This document shows positions 43,680 to 51,797 of a DNA stretch of 64,000 bases, piece after piece (the stretch's first letter is position 1; each line of letters opens with the position of its first letter). The position numbers and the translations under genes are program-made. This stretch comes from Kutzneria viridogrisea (GTDB lineage: Bacteria > Actinomycetota > Actinomycetes > Mycobacteriales > Pseudonocardiaceae): the NCBI GenBank assembly GCA_014138725.1, contig JACJID010000001.1:1674001-1738000 (forward strand), in the 5' to 3' direction. The notes beneath the pieces were generated by a model that ran no database searches, was not told where the DNA came from, and was given only the letters and a program-made list of their open reading frames with translations.

Positions 43680-43710
43680 GGCGGTGCCACCTGGCAGGGG
43701 TGGCACCGCC
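43680..43710 (+). terminator. hairpin terminator after the CHAP gene
   Basis: Arms GGCGGTGCCACC and GGTGGCACCGCC pair perfectly around TGGCAGG, 8 bases after the CHAP stop codon, with CCCCTTC following. Confidence 0.8.
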
Positions 43711-43794
43711 CCCTTCGGCCTAGTGGCTCGCCTCGGGACCTTGACCGTGTCTCGCCGGCGACCACCCAGCCGCGCCCGCCGACGCAAGTCGTGC

Positions 43795-43843
43795 CATGAA
43801 GGTGCCGTTCAGGACACTGGATGTCCTGAACGGCACCTTCATG
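43795..43843. repeat. palindromic intergenic repeat, GGTGCC type (copy 2, perfect)
   Basis: Two perfect 22-base arms beginning CATGAAGGTGCCGTTC surround CTGGA. The core GAAGGTGCCGTTC recurs in the imperfect palindrome at 30211-30263. It lies between the CHAP gene and the converging lectin gene, next to the 48-base repeat. Confidence 0.85.
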
Positions 43844-43847
43844 ACAC

Positions 43848-43895
43848 CGCAGCCTCAGCCCGGACCGGATACCAGGTCAACGATGCGCGACGCGC
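43848..43895. repeat. 48-base dispersed repeat, copy 1
   Basis: This stretch, with CCGGATACCAGGTCAACGAT in its middle and the small palindrome GCGCGACGCGC at its right end, recurs at 63134-63181 with 47 of 48 bases identical. In both places its right end is 2-3 bases after the stop codon of a minus-strand gene, here the ricin-type lectin. Confidence 0.85.
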
Positions 43896-43898
43896 GGC

Positions 43899-44363
43899 CT
43901 AGTAGTACCAGTCCTGGTAGGCGCCGTTGTTGCAGGTGAACGTACGGAACCCACCGTCGTTGCTGTCGTCGATACAGCGACCGGTGGCCTGGTTCTTCAG
44001 GACCACCCCGCCGCCGTGGCCGATGAAGTACCAGCTCTGGTACTGGGAGAAGTTGCAGGTGTTGGTACGGAAGGCGTAGTCGCTGTCGTCGATGCACCGG
44101 CCGGTGACCCTGTTCATCAGCCGGTGGGTGTTGTCAGCCCAGTCGTCCACGCCCCACCGCTGGTAGTTCCCGCCGTTGCAGCTGAACGTGCGGAACCCGC
44201 CGTCGTTGCTGTCGTCGATGCAGCGGCCGGTGACCCCGCCGCGCAGGGTCAGGTCGGCGGTGCGCGGCGAGGTCGGTTGCGCCGAGGCCGTCACTGTCTC
44301 GCCGAGCAGGGCGAGCAGCACGACCGTCAGCACCGCGACGATCTTGCCCATGGGTGATCGCAT
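43899..44363 (-). CDS. secreted ricin-type beta-trefoil lectin-like protein
   Basis: The product is about 154 residues. The signal peptide (MGKIVAVLTVVLLALLGETVTASA) precedes three near-identical beta-trefoil units of about 40 residues. Each has TGRCIDDS(N/D) then FRT(F/N)(S/T)CN and a closing Q-x-W (YQRW, YQSW, YQDW), the ricin B lectin QxW pattern. Each unit has one Cys pair. Carbohydrate binding is likely, but no catalytic domain is attached. ATG 44363 is chosen, GGGGAG 5 bases upstream; 44366 is the alternative. It may work beside the secreted hydrolases on either side. Confidence 0.85.
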   Translation of the reverse strand: MRSPMGKIVAVLTVVLLALLGETVTASAQPTSPRTADLTLRGGVTGRCIDDSNDGGFRTFSCNGGNYQRWGVDDWADNTHRLMNRVTGRCIDDSDYAFRTNTCNFSQYQSWYFIGHGGGVVLKNQATGRCIDDSNDGGFRTFTCNNGAYQDWYY

Positions 44364-44543
44364 CATCACTCCCCTTGATGTGGCCGACCGAGGTGGCCGG
44401 CCAGGTCAAGCTAGGGCTGATGCGTTGTTCACGGTCGGGGGTCGAACGCTGAACAGCACGGTCTGAACAGGGACCGGTGTTCAGGTGCGGGCTGCCGGAT
44501 GCCGACCTGCCGGTGACGGTGGATTGCCCCGGGCGGGTTCGCG

Positions 44544-44714
44544 CTACGGGCGCCTGCGACCGAAGGCGCGGCCGATGAAGAAGCCGATGATCCCTCCGAT
44601 GAGGAACACGACCAGCAGGAAGATGAGGATCGCGTTGCGAACCACCTCGAGGAAGTTCGCCGCCACGACGTGTTCGGTCAGCGCGGACAGGTGGAGCACG
44701 GACTGGGTCAGCAT
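44544..44714 (-). CDS. small single-pass membrane protein
   Basis: The 56-residue protein was found by translating the strand directly: MLTQSVLHLSALTEHVV, then one hydrophobic helix AILIFLLVVFLIGGIIGFF with a glycine-zipper-like GGIIGFFIG, ending in the basic tail GRAFGRRRP. ATG 44714. I know of no named family. It stands alone between the lectin gene and the RsbW-like kinase gene. Confidence 0.6.
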   Translation of the reverse strand: MLTQSVLHLSALTEHVVAANFLEVVRNAILIFLLVVFLIGGIIGFFIGRAFGRRRP

Positions 44715-44836
44715 GCGCCCATCTTCCCACGCCAGGCAGCGCTGTGCCGTCGATCAGTGACCCTCCGCAGTGATCTTCGTCCACCCGGAGGGATGACGAC
44801 CGGGTTGGTGCGGTCACACCGGGGTATCCCCGCTGG

Positions 44837-45313
44837 GTGACTACCGGTGCAGATCAGACCGTGCCCCAGGGCGGCGACGGGAGTGTCCCGACCCCGGTGG
44901 CGGACCTGCGGGTGCACGCGGTGCCCGCCGCACCCGAGTGGCTGGCGGCCGTCCGGCACGCGCTGGGGGAGTGGGCCGCGCGGGCGGGGCTGGCGGCCGA
45001 CCAGGTCGCGGACCTGGTGCAGGCCAGCTACGAGGCGGTGGCCAACGTGATCGACCACGCCTACCCGGACACCGCGGGCCGGTTCGACGTGGACGCCGTC
45101 TACGAGCGGGAGGAGCAGCGCGTCACGGTCACCGTCACCGACTACGGCCGGTGGCGGGTGCCCCGGCCGGATGCGAGGTCAGTGCGGGGGCACGGCCTGC
45201 TGCTGATCGAGCGGCTGGCACCGGAGTTCGAGCTCATCCCCGAACCCGGGGGCACCCAGGTCTACCTGGGCTGGCCCTGCCCGATCGCCACCGGCGGGGG
45301 CCCCAGCCGCTGA
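44837..45313 (+). CDS. RsbW-like ATP-binding regulator (serine kinase/anti-sigma type)
   Basis: The 158-residue GHKL ATPase domain protein has the N box QASYEAVANVIDHAYP (Glu and Asn for ATP/Mg) and a G1-like YGRWRVPRPDAR…RGHGLLLIERLA. Proteins of this type act as anti-sigma factors or phosphorylate STAS anti-anti-sigma factors in partner switching. No STAS partner or sigma gene is adjacent, so its partner is elsewhere. GTG 44837. A perfect hairpin follows directly. Confidence 0.85.
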   Translation: MTTGADQTVPQGGDGSVPTPVADLRVHAVPAAPEWLAAVRHALGEWAARAGLAADQVADLVQASYEAVANVIDHAYPDTAGRFDVDAVYEREEQRVTVTVTDYGRWRVPRPDARSVRGHGLLLIERLAPEFELIPEPGGTQVYLGWPCPIATGGGPSR

Positions 45314-45314
45314 T

Positions 45315-45344
45315 GGCGGGCCCGCAGCTCGGTGCGGGCCCGCC
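45315..45344. terminator. bidirectional hairpin terminator
   Basis: Perfect 12-base arms (GGCGGGCCCGCA and its complement) surround GCTCGG, between the converging RsbW-like and trypsin genes. Confidence 0.8.
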
Positions 45345-45357
45345 GGGGTGGACGCGG

Positions 45358-46119
45358 TCAGACGCCGGAGGTCTGCCGGATCCAGTCACGGCCCGCGGCG
45401 ACGCTGCCGTAGGTCGTGGTGCTGGAGCGGTCGCTGGTGGAGCAGACGCCGACCTGCACACCGTTGTCCACCATCGGACCGCCGGAGTCGCCGCCCGCCA
45501 CGGCCCCGTTGGGCGTGCTGGCGCTGATCGCCGGGCCACCGTCGTTGTCGGTGGTGTTGGTGTTGGACACCGTGACGGTGGCCTTCTTCAGCACCGGCGA
45601 CTGGTGGTGGCCCTCGTCGGTGGACTGGGTGGCGCCCCAGCCGTAGACGGTGGCCCGGTCGCCGCGCTTGGCGTCGCTGCTGGAGCTGGCCAGCTTGGCG
45701 AAGGTGCTGCCGCCGTCGGTGTCCAGCTCGATCAGCGCGAGGTCCCCGCTGGGGTCCAGGTAGCTGTTGGCCGCCTTGGCGTGCACCCCGCCGCTGGCGC
45801 TGTTCGACCCGATGTAGAGGTCGATGTCGGTCAGCACGTCGCCGTTGTTGTCGTGCATGCAGTGCTTGGCGGTCAGCACCCAGCGCGCGGAGATCAGCGT
45901 GCTGGTGCAGAAGAAGGTGTAGCCGTTGGCGTGCCCGTTGAACCGCGCGATGTAGCCGGGGTTCTGGGCGGTGCTGCCGCCGATGATGCTGGGCGAGGCG
46001 GTGTTCGGCACCGGCGCGGCGCTCGCGGTGGCGGGGACCAGGGCGAGCGAACCGAGCGCGGCACAGGAGCCGACGAGCAGTGCGAGGGCGCGCAGGGGCC
46101 CACGACTGTTGTCACGCAT
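45358..46119 (-). CDS. secreted trypsin-like serine protease (S1)
   Basis: The product is 253 residues. Signal peptide to about residue 35 (LRALALLVGSCAALGSLALVPATASA). The mature enzyme probably starts at IIGGSTAQN after a short propeptide. The triad is visible as His in LTAKHCMHD (TAKHC rather than TAAHC), Asp in GDLALIEL and Ser in AGGDSGGPM. ATG 46119 has AGGAGAAA 5 bases upstream. Only distantly similar to the S1 domain inside the two-protease protein at 40140. It faces away from the HTH regulator at 46351, which could control it. Confidence 0.9.
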   Translation of the reverse strand: MRDNSRGPLRALALLVGSCAALGSLALVPATASAAPVPNTASPSIIGGSTAQNPGYIARFNGHANGYTFFCTSTLISARWVLTAKHCMHDNNGDVLTDIDLYIGSNSASGGVHAKAANSYLDPSGDLALIELDTDGGSTFAKLASSSSDAKRGDRATVYGWGATQSTDEGHHQSPVLKKATVTVSNTNTTDNDGGPAISASTPNGAVAGGDSGGPMVDNGVQVGVCSTSDRSSTTTYGSVAAGRDWIRQTSGV

Positions 46120-46350
46120 GGGTTTCTCCTAGCAAGGAGGACCCGGAACGGAGGTGGTGCTGCAGGGGGTTCCGGGTCTTTCAGCAGGGACCCCACGAAT
46201 CTAGGTGACCTGCGCGCGCCGGAAATCCGACGCAGGAGGGGTGGGCGTCAACTGGACAGGACCCGACTTCCGGGGGTATTGCGCCGAACGGCGCGTGCTG
46301 CTAACGGGAAGTGGTTTCCTTCAGTGTGTTTCAAGAGTTTAGCCGTGCGA

Positions 46351-47346
46351 TCAGTCCCAGTGCCAGCAGATCCCGTACACACCGGCGGGCACGGGTGCCT
46401 GGGCCAGGTGCACCGAGCCCGAGGGACTCGCCGTGAGCGGACGAAGGTCCCGTTCGGCACTGTCGAGCGCGTCACGCCGGTACGAGGAGCAGGCGGCCGG
46501 AACCGCGCCCGGGTCGAACTGCACCTCCAGCAGGTGCTCGTGCACCGGGTAGCTGAACCTGCGCTCGTAGCGCAGGTCCTGTGCGGTGTCGCGGAACGCG
46601 AACTGGTACTCGATGATCGCCGTCTCGCCCTGGGCGATGACCCGGTCGAGCGCCAACTCGCAGACGGTGAGGCACTGCTCGGGCAGGGAGCGCACCTCGA
46701 CGGGGCTGCAATGGCGGGTCATGACCAGTTCGGGCGGGTCGCCGCCTGGCTGGCCGTACAGCAGCGCGTAGGCGAGGTCCACCGGCCCGTGCGTGGCGCG
46801 CACGACCTCGCGCACGTGCACCCCGTGCTGCACCCCGTCCACCCCGACCTGGACCGTCTCGTGCAGGCTCAGCCGGAAGAGCCGTTCCTCCGTGCGCATG
46901 CCGACCTCGGCCAGCAGGGACACGGCCGCGGGTGCGTTGGCCCACAACGACTTCGGGCGCCTGGCCCGCGGTTGTCTGCGCGGCGGGCGCGGCGTGTCGA
47001 GCAGTGCGCTCAACGCGCCGGACGCCAGCCCGAGAGCGCTTTCCAGGACGGCGAGCGCCCGCAGTGAACTCGCCCGCTCCGGGCGGCTGCGGCCGGTGCG
47101 CCAGTAGCTCAGCGTGCTCTTGCTGAGCTGGGTGCCCGTGGTGGCGAGCCGGTGCTGGAGGCGTTGCAGGCTCAGCCCGCTCGCGTCGATCGCCAGGGAC
47201 AGCGCCCGGTGGAACGGTCCGCGCTGCAACGCCTCGTGCAGTTCGCGGTGGGGCAGCGGTGGTGCTGAACCGAAGGGCGCGGCCAGGCGCATCGTGTCCT
47301 CGCAGGGTGTGACCAGTTGGTTCAGCAGAGTGTCCGTGATGGTCAC
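46351..47346 (-). CDS. HTH-domain regulator, paralogue of the one at 39111
   Basis: The product is 331 residues from GTG 47346; ATG after 18 codons is an alternative. The XRE-type HTH reads LQRLQHRLATTGTQLSKSTLSYWRTGRSRPE (about 55-85). The rest is a beta-rich domain with VIAQGETAIIEYQFAFRD, ending with GICWHWD. It matches 39111-39998 in domain order and many motifs. The last gene of a compact operon: a 42-residue membrane protein, an SRPBCC protein, then this gene (gaps of 14 and 15 bases). Confidence 0.75.
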   Translation of the reverse strand: MTITDTLLNQLVTPCEDTMRLAAPFGSAPPLPHRELHEALQRGPFHRALSLAIDASGLSLQRLQHRLATTGTQLSKSTLSYWRTGRSRPERASSLRALAVLESALGLASGALSALLDTPRPPRRQPRARRPKSLWANAPAAVSLLAEVGMRTEERLFRLSLHETVQVGVDGVQHGVHVREVVRATHGPVDLAYALLYGQPGGDPPELVMTRHCSPVEVRSLPEQCLTVCELALDRVIAQGETAIIEYQFAFRDTAQDLRYERRFSYPVHEHLLEVQFDPGAVPAACSSYRRDALDSAERDLRPLTASPSGSVHLAQAPVPAGVYGICWHWD

Positions 47347-47361
47347 GCCCCGGGCAAGCCC

Positions 47362-47883
47362 CTACGGTTCCTCGATGCGCCTGCCCTGCAACGGAGGGTT
47401 GCCCAGCGGGCCGGGGAACACCGTGTGCGAGTAGAAGTTCGGCGTGTCCTCGGGGCCGGTGACCTGTTCGGTGCCGCCGCGTTCGACGACCTCCTTGAAG
47501 CGCTGGAGATCGCCGTGCACCCGGCGGGTGAGGACACCGAGGGCGGCACCGGCCTTCTCGGTCAGGCCGTGCGGTTCGTACTCCATGCGCAGGCTCACCC
47601 GGGAGCTGCTGTCCGATGTGGACTCGAAGGTGACCTCGCCGCTGTGTTCGGCGCCATCCTCGCTGCGCCAGGCGATGCGGCCGGGACTCAGCTCGGTGAT
47701 CTGGGCGTCGAACTCGCGGTGCAGACCGCCGATGCTGGTCTCCCAGTGCATGGTCGAGGAGTTGAGCCGCCGCACCCGGTCCACCCCCGCCATGAAGGAG
47801 GGGAACGACTCGAAGTGCGCCCACTGCTCGTAGGCGGTCCGCACGGGGACCTGGACGTCCACGTGCTCGGAGATGGTCGGCAT
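47362..47883 (-). CDS. SRPBCC-family (cyclase/dehydrase-like) protein
   Basis: The 173-residue START-like fold protein has EHVDVQVPVRTAYEQWAHFESFPSFMAGVDRVRRL at the N-terminus, the common polyketide cyclase/COQ10-like beginning, and a long final helix (AALGVLTRRVHGDLQRFKEVVE). The C-terminal 35 residues are Pro/Gly-rich and outside the fold. A hydrophobic pocket for a lipid or aromatic ligand is expected; no enzymatic role is evident. GAGAGGAA lies 8 bases before the ATG. Co-transcribed with the HTH regulator. Confidence 0.85.
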   Translation of the reverse strand: MPTISEHVDVQVPVRTAYEQWAHFESFPSFMAGVDRVRRLNSSTMHWETSIGGLHREFDAQITELSPGRIAWRSEDGAEHSGEVTFESTSDSSSRVSLRMEYEPHGLTEKAGAALGVLTRRVHGDLQRFKEVVERGGTEQVTGPEDTPNFYSHTVFPGPLGNPPLQGRRIEEP

Positions 47884-47897
47884 CGTGTGTGTTCCTC

Positions 47898-48026
47898 TCA
47901 GCCGTTGCGGATCAGGTTGATCACCATCAGCGCCACGAGCAGCACCGTGGCCAGTGACACCAGGCCGACGGCGAGGGGTGTGGCGGTGGGGGCGCGTGCG
48001 GGATCTGGATCCGGTGGTGTGCTCAC
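47898..48026 (-). CDS. short membrane protein at the head of the SRPBCC operon
   Basis: The 42-residue product has a Pro-rich start (STPPDPDPARAPTA) followed by one helix PLAVGLVSLATVLLVALMVINLI and a short RNG tail. GTG 48026 has GGAG 4-5 bases upstream. Its stop is 14 bases before the SRPBCC start, which is the main argument that it is real. Confidence 0.5.
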   Translation of the reverse strand: MSTPPDPDPARAPTATPLAVGLVSLATVLLVALMVINLIRNG

Positions 48027-48144
48027 CTACTCCGGGTACCCACCGTCCCAGCGGTCAACCGGATCGCACCCGCGCGTTCGGCCGGCGGTGCCCGGCGGTC
48101 AAGTAGCTAGCCAGGGAGACCCGCACCCGATCTACCATCCCGGT

Positions 48145-48669
48145 GTGGCCCACGAAGACGGAGCACTGCTCATCACCGGCCCGGTGGGGGTGGGCAAGAC
48201 CACGGTGGCGGAGGCCGTCGGCGACCTGCTCGCCGAGGCCAGGGTCCCGCACGCCGTGATCGACCTGGACTGGCTGCGCTGGAGCTGGCCCAGCCCGTCA
48301 GATGACCCCTTCAACCTCGGCCTGGAACTGCGCAACCTGGGGTCGGTGGCGCGCAACTACCTCGACGCGGGCGCGCGGCGACTGGTGCTGGCCGGTGTGG
48401 TCGAGAGCCGCGCCGACCGGCAGCGGTACGTCGAGGCGCTCGGCGTTGGCCTCACCGTGTGCCGCCTGAGCGCGGACCTGGCCGTCATCCGCGATCGGCT
48501 CGTCCAGCGACACGACGGTGACGCCGAGGGCCTGCGGTGGCACCTGGAACGCTCGCGGGAACTCGACAGGATCTTCGATCGCGCCCAGGTCGAGGACTTC
48601 GTCGTGGCTGCCGACCGGGCCGTTGCCGAGGTTGCCGAGGCCGTGGCGCGCGCTGCGGGTTGGCGCTGA
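48145..48669 (+). CDS. P-loop kinase-like ATPase
   Basis: The product is about 174 residues. Walker A is GPVGVGKTT near residue 13, followed by VIDLDWLRWSWPS (Walker-B-like substrate Asp), LAGVVESRADRQRY, and an RDRLVQRHDG lid region. The size and order resemble small nucleotide or adenylylsulfate-type kinases, but the substrate is unknown. GTG 48145. It stands alone, with the miniature sigma factor 120 bases downstream. Confidence 0.75.
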   Translation: MAHEDGALLITGPVGVGKTTVAEAVGDLLAEARVPHAVIDLDWLRWSWPSPSDDPFNLGLELRNLGSVARNYLDAGARRLVLAGVVESRADRQRYVEALGVGLTVCRLSADLAVIRDRLVQRHDGDAEGLRWHLERSRELDRIFDRAQVEDFVVAADRAVAEVAEAVARAAGWR

Positions 48670-48790
48670 CCGCTGTTCGCCCCTTCCGGGTGGTTTTGCG
48701 GTTTGGGTTGGGGGTACTGACCTACGAGCAGTCCACGATGGCCGTTGACTGGTCACGTGCCCGTTCCGAGCGGTCCCCGAGGAGTCAAGC

Positions 48791-49162
48791 GTGGTCGACG
48801 CGCCGTTCTCAGAGTCGCTCGATGCCTTCGAGCGACTGGCGTCCAGCTACCAGGACAGGCTCTACCGGCTGGCGTTGCGCCTGCTCGGCGAGCCCGGCCG
48901 TGCCGAGGACGTGGTGTCCGAGGCCCTCATCGACGCGTGGCGGTGCCAGGTCCACCTCCTTGAGGAGGGCGCGGTCTCGTGCTGGCTCTACCGCGCGGTC
49001 CTCGCCGGGTGCTCCGCGCTGGCCCACCTCCCGCCGCGGCAGGGCCTGTGCCAGTTGCTGCGCGAGGAGTTCGAGCTGTCGTTCCAGCAGATCGCCGCGG
49101 TGCTCGTGACGACCCCGGCCGAGGTGCATGACCACCTGGCCGCGACCGTCGCCGTCGCCTGA
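48791..49162 (+). CDS. miniature ECF sigma-like protein
   Basis: The 123-residue product has a good region 2 (FERLASSYQDRLYRLALRLLGEPGRAEDVVSEALIDAWR) and a shortened region 4 (FELSFQQIAAVLVTTPAEVHDHLAATV), but only 15-20 residues between them and no C-terminal extension. At 123 residues it is well below the usual 160-200 of ECF factors. Region 4 helix-turn-helix seems just complete. It may be a degenerate or regulatory sigma-like protein. GTG 48791 with GAGGAG 6 bases upstream. Followed 19 bases later by a 59-residue protein, likely co-transcribed. Confidence 0.7.
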   Translation: MVDAPFSESLDAFERLASSYQDRLYRLALRLLGEPGRAEDVVSEALIDAWRCQVHLLEEGAVSCWLYRAVLAGCSALAHLPPRQGLCQLLREEFELSFQQIAAVLVTTPAEVHDHLAATVAVA

Positions 49163-49181
49163 CTTCCTCCAAGGGGGAATC

Positions 49182-49361
49182 GTGCAGACACCCATCTTCG
49201 ACCGCTTGGCGCGGCTGAGCGGGCTGACCTGGTTCGAGGGAAGCGACGGACGACTGTTCGTGGACCTGGGGCCCGCGCCGCGTGCTCCGGAGGCGGACGG
49301 GGCAGAGCCCAGGCCACCAGCTGACGAGCAGTACCGCGGGCATTCCCAGTGGACTCCCTGA
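49182..49361 (+). CDS. small hypothetical protein
   Basis: The 59-residue product has an N-terminal half MQTPIFDRLARLSGLTWFEG that looks folded. The C-terminal half is Pro/Glu-rich and probably disordered (GPAPRAPEADGAEPRPPADE). GTG 49182 has AAGGGGGAA 5 bases upstream, a strong ribosome site. It is 19 bases downstream of the miniature sigma gene, so it could be a partner or target. Confidence 0.6.
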   Translation: MQTPIFDRLARLSGLTWFEGSDGRLFVDLGPAPRAPEADGAEPRPPADEQYRGHSQWTP

Positions 49362-49475
49362 GAACGGCGCCGAACCCGTCAGCAGGATGCGGCGCACGCA
49401 GCGCGCTGAACGGCCGTGTCATCGGCAGTTCCATCCGTACCAACCCTTTCAGGCGGCACCAAAGCCACCCGCACG

Positions 49476-49524
49476 GCACGAGCCCGGTGTGTCCCAGGCC
49501 GTGGGACGCACCAGGCTCGCGTGG
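49476..49524. terminator. hairpin terminator
   Basis: Imperfect arms (CACGAGCCCGGTGTGTCCC against GGGACGCACCAGGCTCGCG) surround AGGCCGT, 11 bases beyond the stop of the minus-strand gene at 49536. Together with the 49362-49475 stretch it makes up a region without genes. Confidence 0.6.
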
Positions 49525-49535
49525 TGTCGCAACGA

Positions 49536-49691
49536 TCAGAACCAGTGGGCGCGGCCACCGATCCGGCGCCCGGCATTGCCGAGCAGCGCCAGCACCAGTC
49601 CGGCGACGACCAGCACGATGCCGATCGACCACAGGACGGGGATCTGGAGGAGAAATCCGGCGATCAGCAGGATGACACCCAAGGTGATCAT
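49536..49691 (-). CDS. DUF6131-like small membrane protein
   Basis: The product is 51 residues: MITLGVILLIAGFLLQIPVL, then WSIGIVLVVAGLVLALLGNAGRRIGGR, ending HWF. Two short helices and the GRRIGGR…H(Y/W) tail match the small hydrophobic protein family DUF6131 of actinobacteria, as I remember it. ATG 49691, with GGAG 11 bases upstream (rather far). The role is unknown. Confidence 0.7.
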   Translation of the reverse strand: MITLGVILLIAGFLLQIPVLWSIGIVLVVAGLVLALLGNAGRRIGGRAHWF

Positions 49692-49788
49692 GTCTTCAGC
49701 AACTCCTTCACGGTTCTCGTCGTTGCGAAGGGGATAGCCCGGGCACGGGTCCGGAAACGGACCGTTCGGAGCAACCTGGCCGCCACCC

Positions 49789-51531
49789 CTACGGCCGAGG
49801 GATGTTGCGCAGGTTCGCGCGGGCGAGCTGGATCATCCTGCCCACCCCGCCGTTGAGCACCATCTTGCTGGTGGCAACGGCGAATCCGGCCATCTGCTCG
49901 CCGGTGATGTGCGGCGGGATGGACAGGGCGTTGGGATCGGTGACCACGTCCACCAGCGCAGGACCCTTGTGGCTCAAGGCTTCCTCGAGTGCGCGGCGCA
50001 CCTCGCGCGGGTCCTCGACCCGGATCCCGTGCGCCCCGGCGGCCCGCGCGATCGCCGCGTAGTCGGTGCCCTGGTACCGGGTGGCGTGCGGTTGCATGCC
50101 GGCGACCATCATCTCCAGGTCCACCATGCCCAGCGAGGAGTTGTTGAACAGCACCACCTTCACCGGCAGGTCGTACTGCACCAGGGTGAGGAAGTCGCCC
50201 ATCAGCATGGAGAAGCCGCCGTCCCCGGACAGGGTGACCACCTGCCTGCCCCGGTCCACCGCCTGCGCGCCGATCGCCTGCGGCAGCGCGTTGGCCATCG
50301 ACCCGTGGGTGAACGAGCCGATGATCCTGCGGCGGCCGTTCGGCGTGAGGTAGCGCGCCGCCCACACGTTGCACATGCCGGTGTCCACAGTGAACACCGC
50401 GTCCTCGGCGGCGACCTCGTCCAGGACGGACGCGACGTACTCGGGGTGGATCGGACGGTGCCGCTCGACCTCCCGCGTGTAGGCGGACACCACGTGCTCC
50501 AGTGCGCTGGAGTGCTTGCGCAGCATACGGTCCAGGAAGCTCCGGTCGGTTCGCCGCCGGACCTTCGGCGTCAGGCAGCGCAGGGTCTCGGCCACATCGC
50601 CCCACACGCCCAGGTCCAGGCGCGACCGCCGGCCCAGGTGCTCCGGCCGGATGTCCACCTGGACGATCCGCACGTCCTCGGGCAGGAAGGCGTTGTACGG
50701 GAAGTCCGTGCCCAGCAACAGGAGCAGGTCGCACTCGTGCATCGCTTCGTAGGCGGCACCGTAGCCGAGCAGCCCCGACATGCCCACGTCGAAGGGATTG
50801 TCGTACTGGATCCACTCCTTGCCGCGCAGCGCGTGTCCGACCGGGGACTTGACCCGGTCGGCCAGGGCCATCACCTCCGCGTGGGCACCGGCCGTGCCGC
50901 TGCCGCAGAACAGCGTGATCCGCTCTGCCCCGTCGACCAGCCGAGCCAGCTCGTCCAGTTCGGCCTCGCCGGGCCGCACGGTCGGCCGCCGGTTCACCAG
51001 CGCCGACCTGCCGGGCCGCAGCGGCACCGACTGGCCCGCCACGTCACCCGGCATGCTGATCACCGCGACCCCGGAGCGGCCCACCGCGTGCTGCACCGCG
51101 GTCTGCGCCACGCGGGGCATCTGCCCGGGGTGGGAGATCATCTCGGAGTAGTGGCTGCACTCGGCGAACAGCCGGTCGGGATGCGTCTCCTGGAAGTAGC
51201 CGGTGCCGATCTCCCCGCTGGGGATGTGCGCGGCCAGCGCCAGCACCGGGGCCATGCTGCGGTGCGCGTCGAACAGGCCGTTGATCAGGTGCAGGTTGCC
51301 GGGACCGCAGCTCCCGGCGCAGGCCGTCAGCCGCCCGGTGACCTGCGCCTCGGCCCCGGCGGCGAACGCGGCGGTCTCCTCGTGCCGCACCTGTACCCAC
51401 TCGATCCGCGAGCTGCGCCGCACCGCGTCGGTCACCGGGTTCAGGCTGTCGCCCACCACCCCGTACAACCGCCGGACCCCCGCTTGCACCAGGATGTCGA
51501 CGAACTGTTCGGCAACGGTCTGGCTGGCCAT
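49789..51531 (-). CDS. poxB: thiamine-diphosphate-dependent pyruvate dehydrogenase/oxidase
   Basis: The 580-residue enzyme has the three-domain layout of PoxB: Pyr domain with catalytic Glu in VRHEETAAFAAGAEA, a central FAD-type domain (ERITLFCGSGTAGAH, CDLLLLLGTDFPY), and PP domain LSGDGGFSMLMGDFLTLVQYDLPVKVVLFNN. It decarboxylates pyruvate to acetate with electrons to quinone, at the membrane through its C-terminus. ATG 51531 has GAGAGGAA 8 bases upstream. Acetolactate synthase or xylulose-type members are alternatives, but length and motifs fit PoxB best. Confidence 0.88.
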   Translation of the reverse strand: MASQTVAEQFVDILVQAGVRRLYGVVGDSLNPVTDAVRRSSRIEWVQVRHEETAAFAAGAEAQVTGRLTACAGSCGPGNLHLINGLFDAHRSMAPVLALAAHIPSGEIGTGYFQETHPDRLFAECSHYSEMISHPGQMPRVAQTAVQHAVGRSGVAVISMPGDVAGQSVPLRPGRSALVNRRPTVRPGEAELDELARLVDGAERITLFCGSGTAGAHAEVMALADRVKSPVGHALRGKEWIQYDNPFDVGMSGLLGYGAAYEAMHECDLLLLLGTDFPYNAFLPEDVRIVQVDIRPEHLGRRSRLDLGVWGDVAETLRCLTPKVRRRTDRSFLDRMLRKHSSALEHVVSAYTREVERHRPIHPEYVASVLDEVAAEDAVFTVDTGMCNVWAARYLTPNGRRRIIGSFTHGSMANALPQAIGAQAVDRGRQVVTLSGDGGFSMLMGDFLTLVQYDLPVKVVLFNNSSLGMVDLEMMVAGMQPHATRYQGTDYAAIARAAGAHGIRVEDPREVRRALEEALSHKGPALVDVVTDPNALSIPPHITGEQMAGFAVATSKMVLNGGVGRMIQLARANLRNIPRP

Positions 51532-51797
51532 CACGTGTTCCTCTCTGGGCGGCTGCACCGTACGGCCCAGTCTGCCGCCTGCTGGCCCAAGCCGCCGGTT
51601 TCACCTGTTCGCGTGAAGCATCGGCATGCGCGCGGCCATCGCCGAGCAGCCTTCGATTCGGCCAAACGTGTTGCGCCACAACGGGTTCCACCCGAATGCA
51701 TACCGAAATCCGGGTAGTAATCCGGATTGACCCGCTTGGGGGCTTCGTTCGTGGGTAGCTTGTGGTTGCGGACGGAGGTCGCTGCAGAGGGAGAGAG

